Source of the DNA: CAYUWK01 sp964580085
GTDB lineage: Bacteria > Patescibacteriota > Minisyncoccia > Minisyncoccales > CG1-02-41-26
Assembly: GCA_964580085.1 (NCBI GenBank)
Contig: CAZOJF010000017.1
Coordinates: forward strand, 1-9,793
Direction: 5' to 3'
DNA length: 9,793 nt
The notes below the pieces were generated by a model. The model saw only the letters and a list, made by a program, of their open reading frames with translations. It ran no database searches and was not told the DNA's origin. The position numbers and the translations under genes are program-made. Position 1 is the stretch's first letter, and every line of letters begins with the position of its first letter. Positions 6,411 through 9,793 of this stretch are shown in pieces.

Positions 6411-8437
6411 TCTATATTTTGTTCTAATGCTTTAATTATTTTCTTTTGAACGTCATCGATTTCTTTGGAAGACAAAGTCCTATTATTAGCTTGATAAATT
6501 ATACGGAATGTAAAATTTTCCTTTCCCGAAATAATCCCTTCACCAGAATATATATCAAAAAGATCAACATCCTTAACTAATGTACCACCTGCTCTATTTA
6601 TAATATTCAAAACTTCAACAACTTTAGTCCCTTGTGGGGTTAAAATAGATAGATCTCTTATGGCAGCTGGATAAAAAGATATTGGTTTATATTCATATTC
6701 ACTTGAAAATAATTTGACTAATATATCAAAATCAAGATCAAAAATAAAAACTTCTTGTTTTATTTCTGAATCTTTAATAATCTTTGGGTTTATTTGTCCT
6801 AAAAATCCGACTTTTTTATTATCAACTTTAATTTCGGCACATTTCTTTGAATACCAAAAATAAGAAGAAGATAATTCTGGGATTGGTTCAGCATTGTCAT
6901 AATAAATATTAACTACTCCTAATTTATTCAACAGAGAATCCACAATTCCTTTTAATTCATAAAACAATTCATTTTTTACCCCTTTTTTAGATAAAAGTCC
7001 TGTTAAAACATTTCTCTCTAAAACTTTTTTATTTTTAATAAAAATATTGCCAAATTCAAAAATTTTAATTTCATCAAAGCTCTTTAAATTGTCTTTGGTG
7101 TTCTTAAGTAAATCAGGTATTAAACTTGATCTTAAATATTTATTTAAATCACTTACTGGGTTTTTAAGTTCTAATAATTTATCATCTTTTAAATTAAAAC
7201 ATTCTTTTTGTTTTTGACTAATAAAAGAATAATTATAAACTTCTGAAAATCCTCTTTCTTTTAAGATGTCTTGACATTGTTTTCGCCAAAAAACTTTAAG
7301 GTTTTTTTTAGGAAGATTTAAAGTTATTTCTGGAAATAAATAGGGAATATTTTTATACCCATATATTCTTCCGATCTCCTCTACCAAGTCTTCCGGGATA
7401 GAAATATCTATTCTGGAAGTTGGTATTTCTATTGTGAATTTATCATCCCCAATTTTCTTAAATTTGAAATTAAGTTTTTTCAAAATTTCTTTTATTTTTA
7501 ATTCCGGAATTGCAACACCTAATAATTTATTAAGATATTTTAAATTAAGTTTTATTTTTTTAGGCAATACTTTTTTAGGATAAAAATCAATCATACCTTT
7601 TGGAACTTTGCCTTTAACAATTTCTTTTATCATAAAAATCATTCTTTTTTGGGCAAAATCAATAAGGTTAGGATCCATTCCATTTTCGAATCTTAAAGAA
7701 GCATCTGTTCTTAACTTTAGTTTTTGAGACCCTTTTCTAATTACTTTTCTGTTAAAATTCGCTGCTTCTATAAGGATATTTTTTGTATCAGAACTAATAC
7801 CAGTACTCTCTCCTCCTTTTATCCCGGCTATACCTATGGCCCTTTTCTGATCAGCAATTACTAAAATATCTTTATCTAATTTATAAATTTTATTGTCTAA
7901 AGTTTTAATCTTCTCTCCATTTTTAGCTCTTCTAACAATAATTTTTTTATTAATTTTATTTAAATCAAAAGCATGTATGGGCTGCCCTGTTTCTAACATT
8001 ATATAATTGCCTATATCAACAACATTATTAATTGGTTGAAGCCCACAATTTTTAAGATTTTCTTGAAGCCATCTTGGTGAAGAACATATTTTAATCCCAA
8101 AAATTGCTTGAGCTGAATAACGCAAACAATCATCTTTGTCCTCAATTTCTAACTTAATTATATCTTTTCCTTTTAAGCTTTTATCTTCTTGAAATTTAGT
8201 ATCTGGTATTTTAAACTCATTCCCCGTTAGAATAGAAATTTCTTTTGCTATGCCAATGTAAGATAAACAATCATGAGCCCTATTTGGCAAAATATCTACA
8301 TCTAAGATCCAATCATTCCCTTTTTTCTGCATATTTTCTATTTCAAAACTATGTAGAGTCAAAATTTCCACCAATTTTTTTGGTTCAGGTAGCTTATTTT
8401 TGAGATATTTTTTTAACCAGTTATAAGAAATTTTCAT
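6392..8437 (-). CDS. pheT: Phenylalanine-tRNA ligase beta subunit, short form lacking the OB domain
   Basis: PheT pairs with PheS in the (alpha-beta)2 enzyme that charges tRNA-Phe, and carries the editing and tRNA-binding parts. It has 681 residues against about 790-800 usually. B1 starts at MKISYNWLKKYL and goes straight from HSFEIENM (29-36) into LDVDILPNRAHDCLSYIGIAKEI (45-67). The roughly 110-residue EMAP/OB tRNA-binding insert normally found here is absent. The B3/B4 editing module follows (about 105-270: PRWLQENL, NVVDIGNYIMLETGQPIHAFD, GGESTGIS, TDASLRFENGMDP), then B5 (about 295-370), the core-like B6/B7 (about 380-580), and the C-terminal FDX-ACB anticodon-binding domain (about 588-680, starting YPAAIRDLSIL). 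No pheS is adjacent on either side. The stop overlaps the gyrB ATG region. A promoter candidate lies 25-53 bases upstream. Confidence 0.95.
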   Translation of the reverse strand: MKISYNWLKKYLKNKLPEPKKLVEILTLHSFEIENMQKKGNDWILDVDILPNRAHDCLSYIGIAKEISILTGNEFKIPDTKFQEDKSLKGKDIIKLEIEDKDDCLRYSAQAIFGIKICSSPRWLQENLKNCGLQPINNVVDIGNYIMLETGQPIHAFDLNKINKKIIVRRAKNGEKIKTLDNKIYKLDKDILVIADQKRAIGIAGIKGGESTGISSDTKNILIEAANFNRKVIRKGSQKLKLRTDASLRFENGMDPNLIDFAQKRMIFMIKEIVKGKVPKGMIDFYPKKVLPKKIKLNLKYLNKLLGVAIPELKIKEILKKLNFKFKKIGDDKFTIEIPTSRIDISIPEDLVEEIGRIYGYKNIPYLFPEITLNLPKKNLKVFWRKQCQDILKERGFSEVYNYSFISQKQKECFNLKDDKLLELKNPVSDLNKYLRSSLIPDLLKNTKDNLKSFDEIKIFEFGNIFIKNKKVLERNVLTGLLSKKGVKNELFYELKGIVDSLLNKLGVVNIYYDNAEPIPELSSSYFWYSKKCAEIKVDNKKVGFLGQINPKIIKDSEIKQEVFIFDLDFDILVKLFSSEYEYKPISFYPAAIRDLSILTPQGTKVVEVLNIINRAGGTLVKDVDLFDIYSGEGIISGKENFTFRIIYQANNRTLSSKEIDDVQKKIIKALEQNIEWEVRK

Positions 8438-8461
8438 AAATATATGCCACTTCTATGTTCT

Positions 8462-8490
8462 ATTTTAACCTAATTTTTAAGCAAAATCAA
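8462..8490 (-). promoter_or_regulatory. Promoter of pheT-gyrB
   Basis: Minus-strand TTGATT (8490-8485) and TAAAAT (8467-8462) are separated by exactly 17 bases, 4/6 and 5/6 matches to the housekeeping consensus. The start would be near 8455, giving a leader of about 18 bases. It lies between the upstream terminator and pheT, where a promoter is required. Confidence 0.6.
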
Positions 8491-8511
8491 TTAAATTTAT
8501 CCCCAAAATAA

Positions 8512-8536
8512 GAGGGATGCTTTATAAACATCCCTC
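8512..8536 (-). terminator. Intrinsic terminator overlapping the Nudix-like stop codon
   Basis: A perfect 8-bp stem GAGGGATG/CATCCCTC with a 9-base loop is followed on the minus strand by TTATTTT. The 5' arm encodes the last residues of the gene and the TAA stop lies in the loop, so terminator and coding sequence overlap. Confidence 0.7.
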
Positions 8537-8902
8537 GCCCTTTAGAACCCAAAAGATTCTTTTCGTTTTTTTTGATATTTTATCTCCTCCTAAATTTTTA
8601 ATCCATTTTATGCTATTTCCTGTTTGAAAAGAATTATTAAAAAAATTACTTTCAGCTTTTGCTATATAAATTTTATCTCTTATGGGATTCCATTGTAAAA
8701 GATTTTTTCCATTAAATTTTCCTATGGGCATTAAATCATTTATTTTCAGCCCCGGAACTTCTTTTATAATCCTATAAAAAATACAATCTATTTCTAGTTC
8801 TTCTGGGCCCAGTTTTTTTCTAGGTAATACTAACATTTTCTTTCTCTTAATAAGTAACAATCTTCTCCTGTAAATTACTGCTAAACAAACATGTTCTCTC
8901 AT
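8522..8902 (-). CDS. Degenerate Nudix-like protein
   Basis: This 126-residue soluble protein resembles a Nudix fold. It has an opening strand VCLAVIYRRRLLLIKRKK (5-22), LPRKKLGPEE (26-35) where LPGGKxxxGE is usual, and a helix YRIIKEVPGL (43-52) in the place of REUxEExGU. Arg44, Glu48 and Gly51 align, but the second Glu of the metal-binding pair is Val, the Glu after Arg is Ile, and the upstream box Glu is out of register by one. Hydrolysis of a nucleoside diphosphate derivative is therefore doubtful; a binding or regulatory role is possible. The gene has its own strong promoter, a long leader and a perfect AGGAGG 5 bases before the ATG, so it appears to be expressed. It is divergent from the 3D-domain gene. 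Family call is moderate and substrate unknown. Confidence 0.5.
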   Translation of the reverse strand: MREHVCLAVIYRRRLLLIKRKKMLVLPRKKLGPEELEIDCIFYRIIKEVPGLKINDLMPIGKFNGKNLLQWNPIRDKIYIAKAESNFFNNSFQTGNSIKWIKNLGGDKISKKTKRIFWVLKGEGCL

Positions 8903-8907
8903 AAAAG

Positions 8908-8913
8908 CCTCCT
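8908..8913 (-). promoter_or_regulatory. Strong ribosome binding site of the Nudix-like gene
   Basis: AGGAGG, a full match to the anti-SD complement, 5 bases before the ATG at 8902. It fixes the start codon and contrasts with the weak sites of the housekeeping genes here. Confidence 0.85.
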
Positions 8914-8924
8914 CATTTATTTAT

Positions 8925-8945
8925 TAATAACATATATTGTTATTA
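8925..8945. repeat. AT-rich inverted repeat, possible operator
   Basis: TAATAACA and TGTTATTA form perfect 8-bp arms around a 5-base TATAT centre, between the Nudix-like promoter and start codon. It could be a protein-binding site or a weak RNA hairpin. AT-rich dyads occur by chance in such DNA, so support is low. Confidence 0.3.
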
Positions 8946-9049
8946 TCAATGCTAATCTAGTATAAACTTCTCAAATTCTGCAATTTTTTTATCCTCCTAT
9001 GCCAATTTTTAAATAACAAAAAACATAAATCAACTTATTCGTATCATAG

Positions 9050-9078
9050 ATTATAAAATATTCTAACAAAAAAGTCAA
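9050..9078 (-). promoter_or_regulatory. Strong promoter of the Nudix-like gene
   Basis: TTGACT (9078-9073) and a perfect TATAAT (9055-9050) are spaced by 17 bases, the best promoter match in the window. Transcription would start near 9043. Confidence 0.7.
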
Positions 9079-9089
9079 TCATTATTTAT

Positions 9090-9118
9090 TTGACGAAATG
9101 ATTTATATTTAATACAAT
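9090..9118 (+). promoter_or_regulatory. Promoter of the 3D-domain gene
   Basis: TTGACG (9090-9095) and TACAAT (9113-9118) are spaced by 17 bases, each 5/6 to consensus. The start would be near 9125. Its -35 lies 11 bases from the -35 of the divergent promoter. Confidence 0.7.
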
Positions 9119-9143
9119 AATAGCTTAATTAGTACATTAAAAA

Positions 9144-9150
9144 AAGGAGA
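9144..9150 (+). promoter_or_regulatory. Ribosome binding site of the 3D-domain gene
   Basis: AAGGAGA with GGAG 6 bases before the ATG at 9156, a strong SD that fixes the start. Confidence 0.85.
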
Positions 9151-9155
9151 AAGAA

Positions 9156-9692
9156 ATGGGAGAAAGTTTTTTTAAAGCAATAGAAAAGATTATTGTTTTT
9201 TTATTATTCGTATTAATTGTCTTAATAATTAAAGATTATCTAATTTTACCGAAAATAAATAACTATACATTCAGCAAGCCAGTTATAGTTAAAAAATCAA
9301 TTTTAGATAAATCTAAATGCTACGACATGACAGCTACTGCTTATACAAGACATATAGATTGCATTAGTCGAAGACTTAATGATGGATGTACTGCGACAAA
9401 TACAGAAGTGCAAGAAGGAGTAGTAGCTATAAACGTAGATTTAGTGAATGGAAAATGGATCGTTAACTCTATTTTAGAACTCGGACAAGATATATATATC
9501 ACCACTATGGAAGGTAAACCAATCGGTTGTTTCCGAGTAGAAGATACTGGACCATTTAAAGTTGGCGATGTAAGAGGCGCTGATTCAAAGGACCTAGAAT
9601 GGGACAAACGAAATTGCGATATATATGTAAAGAACATTGACCTAGCAAGAAAAATGGGATGTATTTCTATAAGGGTTTATATCCTCAACTAA
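9156..9692 (+). CDS. Membrane-anchored 3D-domain (MltA/RlpA-like barrel) protein
   Basis: This 178-residue protein has an N-terminal hydrophobic helix (about 11-32), probably an uncleaved anchor, and a C-terminal extracytoplasmic domain. That domain matches the 3D family, named for three Asp residues and related to the double-psi barrel of MltA lytic transglycosylases. Segments are MTATAYT (58-64), GVVAINVDLV (88-97) with Asp95, LELGQDIYI (107-115), CFRVEDTGPFKVGD (125-138) with Asp130, NCDIYVKN (153-160) with Asp155, and a closing MGCISIRVYIL. Relatives act on or bind peptidoglycan, so cell-wall remodelling is a reasonable inference, not shown. Six Cys (55, 69, 78, 125, 154, 169) in the exported part suggest disulfides. 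It has its own promoter and SD and ends before a two-way terminator. Confidence 0.8.
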   Translation: MGESFFKAIEKIIVFLLFVLIVLIIKDYLILPKINNYTFSKPVIVKKSILDKSKCYDMTATAYTRHIDCISRRLNDGCTATNTEVQEGVVAINVDLVNGKWIVNSILELGQDIYITTMEGKPIGCFRVEDTGPFKVGDVRGADSKDLEWDKRNCDIYVKNIDLARKMGCISIRVYILN

Positions 9693-9722
9693 ACAAAGAA
9701 TTTTACCATTTTAAAAAAAACA

Positions 9723-9750
9723 AAAGAGATAACTTAATAGTTGTCTCTTT
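9723..9750. terminator. Bidirectional terminator between the 3D gene and the tRNA
   Basis: A 12-bp stem (9723-9734 with 9739-9750) has a TAAT loop and one T/G position. On the minus strand it is followed by TTTTG and a run of eight T, a strong tail for the tRNA transcript. On the plus strand the stem ends in TTTAATTT, enough to end the 3D-gene transcript. Confidence 0.8.
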
Positions 9751-9757
9751 AATTTAG

Positions 9758-9793
9758 CGCAGCCGATCGGACTTGAACCGACAACCTTCCGCG
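9758..9793 (-). tRNA. tRNA 3' part, isotype unknown (cut by window edge)
   Basis: On the minus strand the T-arm is complete: stem GTCGG/CCGAT around the loop TTCAAGT. It is followed by the 7-base acceptor strand CGGCTGC and discriminator G. CCA is not encoded (the next bases are CTA), so it must be added by CCA-adding enzyme. The visible 5' side gives a 5-base variable loop AGGTT and the anticodon-stem 3' strand GCGGA. The anticodon lies just outside the window, so the amino acid cannot be named. Confidence 0.85.

Larger units (their letters stand above)
8903..9043 (-). promoter_or_regulatory. Long 5' leader of the Nudix-like gene
   Basis: The leader runs from the expected start near 9043 to the ATG, about 140 bases, much longer than others in the window. 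It contains a second perfect AGGAGG (8998-8993), 9 bases before a TTG that opens an 8-codon frame ending in TAG (8983-8957). It also contains an AT-rich dyad (8925-8945). I recognise no known riboswitch. A regulatory leader is possible but unproven. Confidence 0.3.

Noticed and set aside
7680..7700. PheT editing-site change (Leu in TDASLRFENG where His is found in some bacteria)
   Set aside because: This position is variable among bacteria as far as I can recall, so loss of editing cannot be claimed from it.
9341..9637. 98-codon minus-strand frame inside the 3D-domain gene
   Set aside because: It lies wholly antisense to a gene with clear motifs, promoter and SD, and resembles no protein family I know.
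9758..9793. Naming the tRNA isotype from the acceptor and T-arm
   Set aside because: The anticodon is outside the window and acceptor identity alone is not reliable.
1..9793. CRISPR array, insertion sequence, prophage or attachment site
   Set aside because: No regularly spaced repeats, transposase, integrase or duplicated ends were seen; the only mobile element is the intein.

Overview
The window is a compact, AT-rich (roughly 30% G+C by eye) bacterial chromosome segment. Almost all genes are on the minus strand. Genes overlap by 4 to 23 bases or sit a few dozen bases apart. The standard code applies, since rplK and nusG both end in TGA. The following fit a small-genome lineage such as the Candidate Phyla Radiation (Patescibacteria, possibly the Parcubacteria side): a short PheT without its OB-type tRNA-binding domain, no rplA after rplK, a thymidylate kinase with a Gln-containing P-loop, and an intein-bearing GyrB. 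That placement is inference and was not checked by any search.

Layout, in minus-strand transcription order from the right end. At the far right is the 3' part of a tRNA (9758-9793). A two-way terminator separates it from the only plus-strand gene, a membrane-anchored 3D-domain protein (9156-9692). That gene is divergent from a degenerate Nudix-like gene (8522-8902). The two are driven by near-consensus back-to-back promoters, and the Nudix-like gene has a leader of about 140 bases. After a terminator comes a pheT-gyrB unit (8437 to 3159). The gyrB gene is interrupted by a complete 434-residue intein (3780-5081) with an HNH homing endonuclease and Trp-containing modular repeats, inserted in the TOPRIM catalytic motif. 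A terminator-like hairpin and a promoter lie in the short gap before secE-nusG-rplK-dcd (3075 to 1304), which is the usual secE-nusG-rplK core with dcd where rplA normally sits. Finally tmk and a 3'-truncated deoC overlap at the left end (1232 to 1).

Together the genes cover core information processing: tRNA charging, DNA supercoiling, protein export, transcription elongation and the ribosomal stalk base. There is also a small deoxynucleotide group: dcd produces dUTP toward thymidylate, tmk phosphorylates dTMP, and deoC handles deoxyribose-5-phosphate. The most notable elements are the HNH intein, the altered P-loop of Tmk, the trimmed PheT, the missing rplA and the degenerate Nudix-like protein with its long leader.
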